From Gyrodactylus bullatarudis (taxonomy: Eukaryota; Platyhelminthes; Monogenea; Gyrodactylidea; Gyrodactylidae): a stretch of 64,000 bases of DNA. The translations under genes and the position numbers were made by a program. The stretch is taken from assembly GCA_012064415.1 (NCBI GenBank), contig SSNU01000022.1:207076-271075 (forward strand), in the 5' to 3' direction. Shown piece by piece: positions 49,137-61,109 of this stretch (positions are counted from its first letter, which is position 1; the number at the start of each line of letters is the position of its first letter). A model generated the notes under the pieces. It was given only the letters and a program-made list of their open reading frames with translations, did not search any database and was not told the origin of the DNA.

Positions 49137-52100
49137 TTAAACGGCACCGCTAATTTCATTGATTTGCTGCATCCTTCGAGTGTTGTGTGAGTGTAGAGGA
49201 GTTGATTGGACACTTTCAGTGTGAACTGTTGATGTAACCGAACTCTGATTAAGATTTGAATTAGTGGTAAAGTTTAATTTCCGCCGTTTAGGAGAAGAGA
49301 TGCTAGACATGGAAGTGTCCAAATCACCCGGCTTCAATCGAGAAGTATTCGAAATTGAAGATAGATGAAGACCCACTTGATTCTCATCTACAGAATTTGG
49401 ATCAAGGGAAGCCTTGTAGGCGTGCAGAGACTGCCAAACCTCACCAATGGGACTGGGAAATACTCTAGAAATGTATTCGGAGAGACTTTTCTTATCTTGT
49501 TGGAGAAGTTTATTAGAGAATTCAGTGATAATCTCTAAAAATAGTAGATTGGGTGGAACTCCGGGCATGCCGCCTGTAATTGCAGCCTCTCTAGCAGCAG
49601 ATCTTACACAAAATTGTATACTTTCGGTGTGAAGTGAAACCATTGCTTCACGAATTTTTATCAAATCCAGACCAAAGGATAGTGTTAGACGCCTAGCCAA
49701 CTCTTTCAGGCCCTGAAAGAAGAAAGAGTATAAGTCAATGTTGGTTTACAATGTGCGCATTTACATGATAAACTAATAATACTTACCTGGAAACCATCAC
49801 TACTTCTTTCAACTTTTTTATGTACATTAGATTGTTCAATTTCTTCATAGCCCAGCTGAAGACACAAGGCAATCATACGAGCAGTATGAACACGATTTAT
49901 TTCTCTTGTCTTGCCAAGAGTGCTCTTCATAATGTCACCAAAATCTGAATAACTTCTAATATAATGCTTGTAGAGGGGGGCAGCAATTTTAATTGGGACG
50001 AGATTGTAAATAATCAACTTGCAAAAGGCAGCCAATTGTGTCCTTTTATTGTGGAGGTTCTCAATAGACGCTGTCTCAATTTCCTCTGATGTCATGCGCA
50101 TTTTTGAGTAGTCTTCCTCATCTAAAAAGACAATCTTTTCTGTAAACATGACGAGATTAGTGCTTATCTCTTGATCGGCCTCAAAGACAAGATCTCTCAT
50201 CAATTCAGGTCTAACGTCTGGATCGGGCTGGGATTCTGATACAAGATGGCGGGAAAAAACCACTAGTAAATCACAAATTGATAAGTAAGCTTCAATCGAT
50301 ATCTTTTTCCTAGCTTTGACTTGATAGAATTCCGGTTTCAACATGGCATTACATTGTTTTATAAAGTCACCCAAACGATCCTTGAGTGTCTTTATATCTT
50401 CAGGATCAATTTCAGCATCCATGAGGTGTTGGAATCGCCAGAGAATCTCATGGTGACATATACTTATGGCATGCCAGACAATTTCAGGATCTATTTTGTC
50501 TCCAATGGAGAGATTTGAGGTATCATTAGGATCTACCGCTGTGGTGATTATTTTAAAAAGGCTTGCCCACAGTTCTGAACTGGATAAATCATTTACTCTA
50601 AAAAGAAGTAATGTTTCAATTGAAAATTAAACAAATTAATTTGTAACTACTTACGAGTAAAAAGCATCTAATTTTTTCATTGAAATCTTTAGATGATAGG
50701 TCTCATCATCAGTGGGTAGATCGCCCTAAAACATGAGTATATCATGGTTATGATTATCTTATTTAATTAGTTTTTCGCAATCAAAAGTACTCACGTCATC
50801 TTTAAAATAGTTCAAAAAGGAATTTTTGTAAACTTCAATAAGTTGGTCAACCATTGTCGCCCGAACTGTTTGGCACTTGGTTGCAATAGAAAGTTCATCC
50901 TGACAAATAACTGCAAATACTTTTGATACGGCTAGCAAGCAATCTGGATTAACATGACGCCTGTAAATATCCTGAATTGTTCGAAGCAATAAATCCAATT
51001 GACGTTCGTGTCGACCAGAAGTGTAAACCTTTAGATTAAATATTTTAGATTAAATTAAAAATGCATATTTCTTATCTAAACCAACATCGAAATCCATGAA
51101 TATAGGAATTTGTAAGAGATTGGTGATACGCTCATGGGATTCAGCAAACTTTTTCAGTAAATTTACGATAGAGGGTATCATGGCATTGGTCATTTTGAAA
51201 CGTTCCTCTTGGAGAGTGCGTAATTCTTTGGAAGAAATATTTCCAGATCCAAGAGCAGTGAATCCGTAGCTGAGAGAAACTGGAAGTCTAGAGGTGAAAT
51301 CGGTTATTTGATTGGAATTAGAGGAAGATCCAGTATTTATATAAGAGGATACAGCTCCAATGACACCTGCTGCATTGGGCATACTGGAATGAGAGTGTCC
51401 AGACTAAGGATGATAAAATAAAGTTTGCATGAGCACTTGAAAGAATGTTCAAGAGACTTACCTGTCTACCAACAGGAGATAAGCCTGTTACACTCTGTCG
51501 TACGCAACAGCACATAATTTGGATTAGGGCAGACTCCTGATTTGAGTCAAGAGGAATTTCAGAATTTAGATTAGAACTATCCAAAAGTAATAATTCCAGC
51601 ATAGCTTCCCAGTCACGAAGCATAGGAGAAGAGTCCCAGAGGGAGTCAACAAGATATGCGGCATGTTCATGAAGCTAGAAAAGAAAAAGTAATGAGAATT
51701 AAATAAAATCCAAATCAAAAAAACTTACTTCACTTTCAATGAAAAACTGAACCAAATCACGAATCAGGGGAATGTTTGGACTTTTCTTTTTAAGGGAAAA
51801 TTTTGTTTTATCTGGAGAGAGGAGGGACATTTCTTGTTCTTGGGCAGCAGCTGCTTTTGTTTCATCAAATAATTTCAGGTGTAAAAATTCTCCTGCTGCA
51901 TTTGCTAGGCTTTTTTGGGTACAGTAAACTAATTCGTAAATGTTTTCACAATCCTTATTTTCCAAAACTGACTCATTGAATCTGAGTTAATTTAATGAAA
52001 TGTTTAAAAGCTGATATATGCAAGAGGTCTAAGAAACACTCACTTTAAAATGCAAATCATTAATTTGACAGCCTGTACAGCGACATCATTGTCTTTATCC

Positions 52101-53257
52101 AAAGTCATGTCAACTAATCTAGACTTGAATCTGCTCGTAAATAATTCGAGAGCAGAGACAAGACTATGATCTTCATAGAGGGGCTGGAGTGCTTTAAGGC
52201 ATTGTACACGAACTTCACCAACTCGATCATAGAGAGTCCAACCAATGTATTTGAGGTAACTATCGTCAAGGAATACAGTGGGATATCTTCTCATCCAAAC
52301 ACCAATTTCTTGCATGCAAATACTTCTGATTTCAGGTTGACTATCACGATAGCGATGAACGAAGACACTCTTGAAAAGAAATGAGAGGACATTTTTTACG
52401 TCATCTTTGTTCTCATTTAATTCCTGTCGACGTCTGGAGAGAAATTCAAACTTTTCATTTCCTTTGCGAGTGACTCCTTTAGCTTTTTCTATGTCGTACT
52501 GGCGTTGATTACTATCCCAATTAATGCTTAGATTTAAAGCAACATCGACAAGAGCCGACATTAGCTTGAGAGCTGCTAAAGTGGCTGTATGCCTAAAGGC
52601 TCTAACCTGAGAATCGGACAGGACAGTGAGGAAGCTGATCAGCCTTTCCATCATTGAGCCATCATAAATTATACTGTACTGACATTGTTTAATAAGACAT
52701 TGGATGAATTCGATAAAATTATTTTTGAAGCGTCTCCACTGAGGAGAGGATTGCATAAGGGGATATTCAGCAACGTCCTCATCAAATTCTTCAGTCATCT
52801 TTTTGACAATTTCTCCATCGTTTGCTGATTTAATCATTCCAATGTCAACTTTTCCACGACATCCACTCGATGAAATGAAGAATTGAATGAGGGCCAACAT
52901 GGCATCTTCCTTACAAAGTTTATAACGTTCAATCCAACTGTCAACTATAGATGAACATGAGGCAATTCCGAGTCTTAAAGCTCCAAACAAGGAATTCTCA
53001 TCCATGTGATCTAAATTGCGGCCACTGTGATGATTTACTGATGAGTTGGCTAATTTCCTTTCATGAGCGACAGGATCCGCTGGGGGACGACCTCTACGTT
53101 TACGGATATTGGCATAATTAGTATTGCGAGCAGTAGTGGCCCTAATTAGGGTGTTAGGAGGTTCCATAGATTTTTGTAGTGGGTATTGATTTGAATAATG
53201 CTTGTCTTGAGGAGTAAATAGGTTTTCTTTATGTTGGGATGGCGAATTGATAGTCAT
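49137..53257 (-). CDS. STAG: Cohesin subunit SA/STAG (stromalin), 8 coding exons
   Basis: STAG proteins are the HEAT-repeat subunits that load cohesin (SMC1-SMC3-RAD21) onto chromatin. Exons: 53257-52044, 51981-51729, 51674-51462, 51403-51086, 51028-50795, 50725-50655, 50597-49787 and 49712-49137, summing to 3,690 nt, or 1,229 residues, near the family's 1,230-1,260. All phases close. Hallmarks: RKRRGRPPADP basic N-terminus; SCSSIVDSWIERYKLCKEDA and LIQFFISSSGCRGKVD of the STAG domain; RFKNNFIEFIQCLIKQCQYS; the GR-CAR stretch SVFVHRYRDSQPEIRSICMQ and YLKYIGWTLYDRVGEVRVQC; AAGEFLHLKLF; WHAISICHHEILW. The start ATG follows the acceptor TTTTTAG, so a 5' UTR exon lies upstream. Introns are 54-74 nt. 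The C-terminal tail is Ser/Thr-rich. Confidence 0.93.
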
Positions 53258-54041
53258 AAATCTAAAAAGAAAACAATGGATAGATGAACAGGCAAGAGAA
53301 AAATAAGTATCCAATATATTTATGAATAGATATGAGAAACATTATGTAGAGATAGTAATGAAATTGCTCACAACAAAATAATTTTTCATAAAGATCCAAA
53401 GCAATAAGTTTATTCAACAGCCATTTTTCGATGTTTATAAGTCCTAGGTAGGTGAGTTAGTTGAAACAAGATTTTTTTCTTTGTTTTAAATTATTATGGA
53501 AATTGTCTTGTTTAAAATATTGAATAAAAAGTATTTTTCAAGTTAAACTCTGGTATCTTGCTCAATCATCTCAAGCAGCTAGCTCATTCGTCTGGATATT
53601 TAAAAAATCCAACAGTTTAAGTTAAATTTAAACTATTGTCCTTATTTCAGCCATGTAAGAATTAATTGAATGAAAATAATGATATTATTTTTTTTCATTT
53701 AAAATTGTTTTTAATACTTGATCTAGAGAAAATTTCAAGATAAATCGCCCATTTTGATGTCAAATTTTACCTTTTAGGTGTAAACCATGTTGGTTTATAA
53801 TATAAACTTTATAAAGTAGCTAAGAATTTCATTACTTTTAATTCTTTGTGTGTGTTTATTTTAGTTTATCAGATAAACTGTTTATCAGATTTGTCGAATC
53901 GATGATTAATTCTTTATTTCAATTCTTCAACAAGGAAACCTGTTTCTCATTGGCTAATTTTTTCACCAATAGTTTCCACGCGAGTTCCATACTTTATTAC
54001 ATTTCCATTTATCCTTTTCAGATTAGATAAATCTCCCGAGA
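53258..54041. promoter_or_regulatory. Divergent region between STAG and the secreted peptide
   Basis: It holds the 5' UTR intron/exon of STAG and the promoter of the plus-strand peptide. Near 53860-53895 is a GATA-site array: TTTATCAGATAAACTGTTTA followed by TCAGA, including a near-palindrome. ATTGGCTAAT and CACCAATAG follow at 53950-53975. Roles are inferred. Confidence 0.35.
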
Positions 54042-54476
54042 ATGAAGCCAACTACAGTTTTTCTATTTTGCTTTTTAATACTAGCAATTATTATCGTTCA
54101 TTCGAATCCCATTGGATCTCCTGAGGAGTAACTAATATTAATTAATATTTAAACTTTAGAAATATTGATGTTTCCCCACCGAATGAGAATAAGAGACGAA
54201 GAAATTTTCAATCTAATCTGACAGAAAACAAAAAAACGGCTCGAAGATTTCGTCCAAGGGTAAGTTTATTTATCCATCATGTCTCGATCAAATAAAATAT
54301 TTTAATATTCTTTTTTTGATTAGCGTAAACTCTGTAATAACGATGGCGAATGCAAACAAGGTCACACATGCTCCCCAAAGAGGAATAAGAAAACAAATTC
54401 AGAAACCAAGACAGGCATTTGTCGTCGGGCTGGTGGACAGGCTAAAAATATAAACAAGGAACGCTTCTTTATTTAA
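54042..54476 (+). CDS. Small secreted cysteine peptide precursor, novel to me
   Basis: Three exons (54042-54127, 54160-54259, 54324-54476; 339 nt) encode 112 residues. The N-terminus MKPTTVFLFCFLILAIIIVH is a strong signal peptide, cleaved probably after HS in VHSNP. A propeptide of about 40 residues contains basic sites KRRR and ARRFRPRRK, as in prohormone processing. The mature part has four cysteines: KLCNNDGECKQGHTCSPKR, then TGICRRAGG, spacing C-x5-C-x5-C-x14-C. This resembles the CxxDxDCxxGxxC...C motif common in small extracellular modules, but no family is certain. Intron 1 is only 32 nt; unspliced, the frame stops at TAA. AATAAA follows at 54591. It lies head-to-head with STAG and tail-to-tail with the MARCH gene. 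Confidence 0.75.
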
Positions 54477-54590
54477 CTCATTATTCTATGCATTTGCATA
54501 TCTGTTCTATCAATCTTCTCTCTTAAATTATGTCTGTATGTGTAAGTAATTTTTTGTTAATGCATTTAATTTCATATTAATTATTATTTT

Positions 54591-54602
54591 AATAAATTTA
54601 TT
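54591..54602. terminator. Palindromic double poly(A) signal
   Basis: AATAAATTTATT reads AATAAA on both strands. It stands 115 nt after the peptide stop (plus) and 40 nt after the MARCH stop (minus), so one 12-bp site can serve both convergent genes. Confidence 0.6.
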
Positions 54603-54641
54603 TGATGAAACAAGGTAAAATAAAATTTCACAAAAGTTATC

Positions 54642-56906
54642 TCATATATATTCTCTTGATGGTTGTCCTTGCAGTGGGCTGTTATCATCATTTAGATTTG
54701 ATGAGTTGTCTAATTTAGGGATAACATTGCCTTCCAGTTCCTTTTGTTCTTCATTTGGAATCTTATTATTATTACTATTATTAGAACTTATGGTTGGAAT
54801 GTGTATAATGCTTGCTTCTGGCATGATAATCTGAAATTTAATGAAGATAGCCTAGTTTTTTCTTTCAAAAAATAACTCTTCGCTCATGATACAAAATAAT
54901 GGATAACCTTTTTTCCTTGATCAAGAGAAAGAATTCTTCAATTATATATTACTAATAATACTATACTAATAATATATTATATATTATATACCGCCCTAAT
55001 ACATCTTTAGCTTATAATTAGTAATTACAATAATGATTAAAGTAGAAATTTAAGCTATCGAAATGAGAGAGAGGTTACAAAAATATGTCTATACAATTTC
55101 AACTAATTATTATCATTTAATTGTAAATCAATTTTACTTGGAATTCTGGTAGTGGGGTGTCTGTGAAATGCTGTTCTCGTAATAGTTGTTGTTGCTCATA
55201 ACTAGAAAATTGGGTATTATCATAGAGTCTTTCCTCTTTTCCAATTTTATTCATGTTTCGAAAAATCTAGAATAAAAATAATGATTAGACCAAATTTTTA
55301 AACTTGGTAATTTTTTATTCAATTGATTGAGAATTTCATGAAATACATAAATTTCACAACTTGCTAAAGATTGCACAAAACTTTAATGGAATAGTAATTA
55401 CCTAAAAAATGTTGAAAACTTCACTATTACTGTTATTATTATCTGCAATTGGAAAGTTTAAATCATTGACAATTGTGCAAACGGGTTTCAATCGTTGTCG
55501 ACGAGCCTCTTCTAACTCCTTATTAGAAGGACTCATAACAATATGCTCCTGATTATGAGCCCGCCATTTGAAGAGTAATGTTAAATACAGTCTGATTTGT
55601 ATCCACATAAACAATGAAAGACCAGTCAGACCGAGAGCAATCACCAACAATTTAATCCAAAGAGACCAACTCAATTTGAAAGAGATTATTTCTTCCATAG
55701 TTTTGTTGATTAAAACGGCCAGAGACCAAATCGCACATGTCATTGCCATCACTTGAAAGATGACTGTGAAGCAAATTCTCTTTTGCTCAATACTTGTCAA
55801 TGGCAATGCTTCCCACTAACAAATTTTAAGAAATTATTTATTTATTTTCTCAGTTTGAAGATCTTGAGAGATTTCGCTACGTTTCATTGAAGTAATAACG
55901 ATTTTGACTCAATCGACAGAATGAAAATCAATTAAACTCTGTTTACTTTTTTGCATTAGATAATATTTTTGACCCTGATTTTTTTTCTCAGTCAAAAATA
56001 AAACATGACATTGGTGTGCCAAAATAGTGATTTGGTTTCTGGTAATCTTCTCTCTTTCTCTTTTTCTCGGTATCATTAATCATTAAGAAAAATTTTGCAC
56101 CAGAACAAAATGAGAGAATTCTTTCATGATTTCTCACATGTCTTCCTTCCTTGAGACCCTCTAGTAGTAGTAGTAAAAAGTCAAGATGATCTCTTTCACA
56201 TGAGACAAAGTCGTTAAATGACGAGAAATTTCTAACTCTTTTATCATACAACTTGTCTGATTTATATTATTCTTTATTGAATATAATTTTATAATTAATA
56301 ATTATAATGTTGTTATTTAATGATTAATTTCAATGTCTCAATTTCAACCATGATGAGGTTATTATTAATCATTACATTAAGTGATTCACTTTAATTGAAC
56401 CCTTTTTTCTTAAATAATAATTTCTTTTCTGAGAAAGTACACTGTACTTGAAGTAGTTCATTATCAGCCACAATCTCCCTTAAATTTTCTTTCCACAAAA
56501 ATTTTTAAATCAAATTTGAATCCTAATCACACCTAAATCATTTTTAAGAATTCATGCAATGGATCGAAAAAAGGAGAGAAAAACTCACTTCTTTAAGGCG
56601 TTTGAGTCTGACTTTAATCTTGAAAGGGTAGAGGCATAATTCACACTTTTTTGCTTTACTTGAAGATATCCAATGTTGGAGACATTCCCTGTGAACATAT
56701 TTCATAGAACCACTGCACAAACAAGGATTGATTAGTTCGATAAAGTTTTCATGGCTTATTTTGTGTTTTTTTAACAAAAATTCTGGAGGTTCTTTCTCAG
56801 TCTGACAAATGCGGCAAACATTACTCTCTTTCGACGAGGAGGATGAATTTATCGAATGATTATCACTTTCATTTTGCTTAGTCTTCTTTGAAAAAAGTTT
56901 ATTCAT
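54642..56906 (-). CDS. MARCH8: MARCH1/8-like membrane RING-CH E3 ubiquitin ligase
   Basis: Membrane-bound E3 ligases of this group ubiquitinate surface proteins for endocytosis. Exons 56906-56589, 55815-55420, 55266-55138 and 54830-54642 give 343 residues in phase 0 throughout. The N-terminal RING-CH reads SNVCRICQ, then INPCLCSGSMKYVHRECLQH, WISSSKAKKCELC: C4HC3. Exon 2 starts WEALPLTSIEQKR, equivalent to WEKLQMTSSERRK of MARCH1/8. It carries two TM segments (TVIFQVMAMTCAIWSLAVLI and LWIKLLVIALGLTGLSLFMW). The C-terminal exon contains ASIIHIP, similar to the AEIIHV end of the mammalian proteins. The exon 2 donor (GAA|GTTTTC) is weak; if it is skipped, the frame ends six codons later at a TAG abutting GTAATT, perhaps an alternative short form. 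Confidence 0.82.
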
Positions 56907-57054
56907 ATCTCATATTAGAGAATAATATGTGAAGGACAATTCGCGAAAACCTGTAATTTTGCAGATATGATTTAAATCAGCACCTTATTCAGTTCAGTAA
57001 AATAATAAAAAACCAAACAAATTATAGATTTGTTGTCTTTAGTCTACTTTTTAA
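56907..57054. promoter_or_regulatory. 148-bp divergent promoter region
   Basis: The start codons of MARCH (minus) and mRpS15 (plus) lie 148 bp apart, so both promoters and 5' UTRs must share this space unless upstream UTR exons exist. No TATA box stands out. Confidence 0.5.
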
Positions 57055-58034
57055 ATGATTTCAACTGTTAAATCTAGAGGCCTTCACACCTCAAGTCAGT
57101 GCTTAGGAAAGTGGTTTTACAGGTTCAAAAAGAGTCCCCGAGAAATTCATCCTCGAAAAAATCCTCCAGAGTTTAAATTTGACTGTAATTTAGTTTTTAA
57201 TTATTTTAAATAGGGGAAAATCAAAAATTTGTTCCTTCAAATGGTCAAGATCTCATACCAAAAATAAAGGAATTAGAAAAATTTCAGCAAATTCCCGATA
57301 TCGCTAAAAAATGTTTTACATTTGATTTCTATCCAATAAGTCTGGATCGTGAAGTATATCGTCAGAAGTTGTACGAAAAATTAAGTCTCTCATATGAGGA
57401 TACAAGTGTAACGAAACAGATAGTTGATCTAACTGTTACAATTCACTTTGGTAAATATGTTCTAGAAAGTCATCCCAGGGTTGGTTCTTATCATTGTGAC
57501 TATCATTTATAGAGTTCATTTGATAGATCAAGGACAGAAATAGCTGTTCAAAGACGATTTCGAGCCCTTAAAGAGCTAAGATCAAGAAATCTGACTGAAT
57601 TTGAAAGGGTCTGCGAGGCTATTCCTATAAATAAATTTCTATTTAAAGATCATTGGCAAGAAAAAATTCAAGACGATACTGATAAACGCATTAGGAGTGA
57701 ATCTTTGAAAGCATACCAATCAAGGCTAGCTAGGCTAGCTGAACTGAAATTATCAATAAGCGAAGCTAGAGAAAAGCATTTTGAAAATAAAAGTAAAAAG
57801 CTACAAGAGGTTAAGGAAATTATCATGTCCATTCCTGAATACGCTGACAAGAGCAAGGCTAGTAAAAAGATTGAGAGCATTTTCCAGAATATTGTTGATG
57901 CTAGAATGAATAAAGAACTTCAAATCCCCGATAAGGATAGCTTACAATGGTACTTTGATGAAGAGAAACACAGAAATAATCACTTACTTGTCCTAGCCGA
58001 GAAGGAACGCAAAGCTCAAGCTCAAAGTAGATAA
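57055..58034 (+). CDS. mRpS15: Mitochondrial ribosomal protein S15 (bonsai-like)
   Basis: Component of the mitochondrial small ribosomal subunit. Exons 57055-57184, 57214-57479 and 57513-58034 sum to 918 nt, or 305 residues. The N-terminus MISTVKSRGLHTSSQCLGKW is basic and Ser/Thr-rich with RGLHTS, a typical mitochondrial presequence. The S15 core is QIVDLTVTIHFGKYVLESHP and then IAVQRRFRALKELRSRNLTE with FERV, matching the S15 pattern (helix, H...H loop, RR...LKxL+). The C-terminal extension, Lys/Glu-rich (SLKAYQSRLARLAELKLSIS), resembles the Drosophila bonsai protein. Both introns are ultrashort (29 and 33 nt) and both contain an in-frame stop, so they must be removed for a full protein. 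AATAAA at 58058. Confidence 0.7.
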
Positions 58035-58057
58035 GACTAATTTCGAATGCTCCTTGA

Positions 58058-58063
58058 AATAAA
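58058..58063 (+). terminator. Poly(A) signal of mRpS15
   Basis: AATAAA 24 bases after the stop codon. Confidence 0.6.
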
Positions 58064-58733
58064 AATTAATTTTAATACAGTACAACCAAATATCTTTCTT
58101 AATACGGAAAATTACAATTGAATAATCAAAATTCTGAGGAATAAGACATTCCGAAATTTTTAAAAATTGAACAGATAAAAATAATTTTTACAACGTGTTA
58201 CTTGAAAGTATCTGGAGGAAAAATAAAATCATTATATACTGCTAAATATATTTTTTCAAAATTAAAATAGGTATACGTAATCATTTTTTTATTGTCAAAT
58301 GAAAATTAGGTCTTTAGATCACAATTAATCGTGTCGTTAGTTTTTTAATAAATTTACATTCTTTATGATTGATTAAGAAGAACTTTTAGTACAATGAAAA
58401 GAGTAAAGAAATCCAGAGCCTAATATTTCGAATCAAAATAATCTCTTCCATCAAATTTATCACAGCCGTTGAGGACATTCAATAGGATGAAAACTCATCG
58501 TTACTTTTAATCTGTATAGTAAAATAGTCGTAAGATAACAATTTTAATGAGAGGCTCTGTTAGACTACACAGTGTGTTGAGTCACTTGATTCAAAATTAA
58601 AATTTTTACTCTCCATTCAAGCCAAGAGAAGAAGTCAAGGTAAAAATTGTGACTTTATCGGCTAGAAAAGATGAGCTCCGATTTTTTTGTACAATCAAGA
58701 CAAATCATGACTCAAACAGCTAGTCATAAGTAA
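58064..58733. other. Convergent spacer
   Basis: Between the 3' ends of mRpS15 (plus) and rdgC (minus). Only AT-rich 3' UTR-like sequence is seen. Confidence 0.5.
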
Positions 58734-60409
58734 TTAATTCTTTGATACATCTACAATTCTGAATGCTTCTAGGAAATCATTAAAGTCAATTTGCCCATCT
58801 TTATCGAGATCAATGGACCTGGCCAACTTTGAGAGATCATCATCAGCAAGATTGCACTTGGCCAATTTCTTACAAGCATCAATAAACTCTTCAACAGATA
58901 TCTTTCCTGAAGCGTCGACGTCGATCATTCGGAAAAGGGTTTCAAGATTATCACGATGCTTGTAAATTTGCTCAATCGTATCAGATGATTGACTTTGCTA
59001 GAATAAAAATTCTGAGTTAGTTAATTCTTTAAAAAATTTACGAGCTTTAACGAGGTATATAAATTCTTGTGTAAATTTTCATGCTGATTCCGAATCTGTG
59101 CTGAGAATTTTCCTATCTTACAAGGTTTGGGTATAAATTGGGAAAATGTGCTCGAAAAGCATTTAAAATTGCGAGTCAAGTTGAAAAATAGTGAAATTTT
59201 CTTGCAAAATTAGCAACAATTTAACAATTTTTGTTAAATAGATCAATTAAAATACGTTCCGAGTTGAAATTTTCAGGTTTTCAGAGCAAATCTGATGCTG
59301 GCTCTTTCCCCTGATGTATCGTATGAGTTTGTTATTCCTGGTCTCGAAGTTATTGAGTTTAATTCAAAAGTGATTTTTCACTGAATTTTAATCTGCTTAA
59401 ATCTGATTAGTTCACTGAAGATAAAGAAACTAACTGATTTAATTGAATTTTAATTTTGCTAGAATTAACAATTCTGAGTTAATAGTTCAGGTAAGATTAT
59501 AATTATTTAACCCATCAGACTAAAATCTCCATTAGAGCACTGCTTTTCTTCTAATGGATTTTTCTAACTCGCAGATGTGTCTTCAATTGCTATGGATAAA
59601 TTTAAATATATATTTTAAAAAGCTCAAATATTTGTGGATTCCGAGTCAGATTGAAAAGATAAAAATATTGCTAGAAAAAGAAACCCAATTTAATGTCAGC
59701 TTAGCGTATAGCACTCAAACTAAATTTTCCATTAATTATTACGTACAAAGTTCAAATCTCTGCCCATTTAAATTTTGAAATTAGCCTTCAGAAAATTTCC
59801 GACTCCTAGATTCAAGTGTTTCAAGCAAAGATTTTAGCATGAATAAAATGCTCAGGGTTTGAACATTACCAAATGTTAAGTTAATTGTTGAATTTAGCTA
59901 TTTTTTCGAAGAAGAGCGTTGCTCTAATCTCCATTCCTTGAGCTGTATGTATCAAAAGGGGTTTAAATAAATTTCATTCCAAGCTTTCATATGAAAATTT
60001 CAGATAATTTTGATCGTAAAAAAGATGGATGAACAACATACAGAATTATTTTTCTTTTCATCAAACATTGTCGAATACTTGACCAAAGTTCCATCTTTAC
60101 TGATGAATGCGAGTCTATTTTTTAATGTTCGCCAGGGTAATTTTAAAGAAAGAACCTTTTCCAGGGCCGAGCACCACTGTGAAATTGAAATGTACCCTAA
60201 AATTAAAATAAATATTTTCAATATTGTGTCTTGAAAGAGGTTATTATTCATTTTCATTAGTTACCACAATGACTTGGATCCATTGAACGGAACTCTTTCA
60301 TGAGATCAAACTTGTGACTGAATATCTTCTTTTTCAAATCATTCAATGCCATATCTTCAACCGAGGAAACTCTGGGAGAAAATTCATGTTTTACAACCAT
60401 GTTTGAAAA
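58734..60409 (-). CDS. rdgC: rdgC/PPEF EF-hand protein phosphatase, three C-terminal exons
   Basis: PPEF/rdgC enzymes are Ca-regulated Ser/Thr phosphatases that dephosphorylate photoreceptor rhodopsin. Exons 60409-60265, 60196-60042 and 58997-58734 (stop TAA) join in phase (G|GG and 0). They read RVSSVEDMALNDLKKKIFSH, then DLMKEFRSMDPSHCGYISIS and QWCSALEKVLSLKLPWRTL, the hallmark segment after the catalytic domain. Two EF hands follow: DVDASGKISVEEF (D-x-D-x-S-G-x-I-x-x-x-E) and DLDKDGQIDFNDF, both with intact calcium ligands, then LEAFRIV. The first EF-like loop (DPSHCGYISISQW) has lost some ligands. The catalytic exons were not found and should lie upstream (higher coordinates). The 60.4-64 kb transposon debris is probably in its next intron. 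Confidence 0.78.
59060..59340. repeat. Dispersed repeat B in the rdgC intron
   Basis: ATGCTGATTCCGAATCTGTG and AAAAGCATTTAAAATTGCGA resemble blocks at 20940-21170 (ACGCAGATTCTGAATCTGCT) and at 27960-28160 (AAAACGCGCGTCAAGTTAG). Copies are diverged; no ends defined. Confidence 0.4.
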
Positions 60410-61109
60410 CTATAAATACAATTCCAGTAATTCTTCAGGGTACTGTCCGACATACATAGAATGATATCCATGTGTTACGTTTTAAATATTTCTTCGAGAT
60501 ATATTCACCAAATTATACTTGAGAAATTCTTAATTAATAAAAAGTACTCCATTTGATTGATCCATGCTACACTTTTGAGGTATGTTAGTCCAGAAGAATT
60601 AAAGAGTTGAAAATTCTATAAATCTATCTTGGAAGCCTATCAAAAAAGATCTAAAAGAATTATTATTTTGGATTTCTTAGACCTCTACAATAATATCTTT
60701 AATGTCGAAGTAGTTTGATTGTTTGCAGTTCAGTTGAGAGTTCAAGAAGATAGAATAGAGAAACCAAGAGTTATTCATCAGGTTTTGGAATAAAACAAAG
60801 AATCAATCAATTTTGATGATTTTTACTGCTCGAAAATGAGTGAATTTTGATTTGAATGTTAAATTATCTTTTAAAATTAGAGTTTCTTCCCTATTAGAAT
60901 GATGAACTGTTTCTGTTATGAATATTGAGCAAATATGAAGAGTAGACGTATTGAGTTAACAATAATATCTGACTCATGGGTAACAATTCTAGATTCTAGA
61001 TGGCTAGACAGTCAATGCTGAAAGATATTTGTTTTATCGGAAGGAAACTCAAACTCAGACAAAAGTACACAATATTCGGTAGAATCACATTTCTCATCTT
61101 GGAAAAGAT

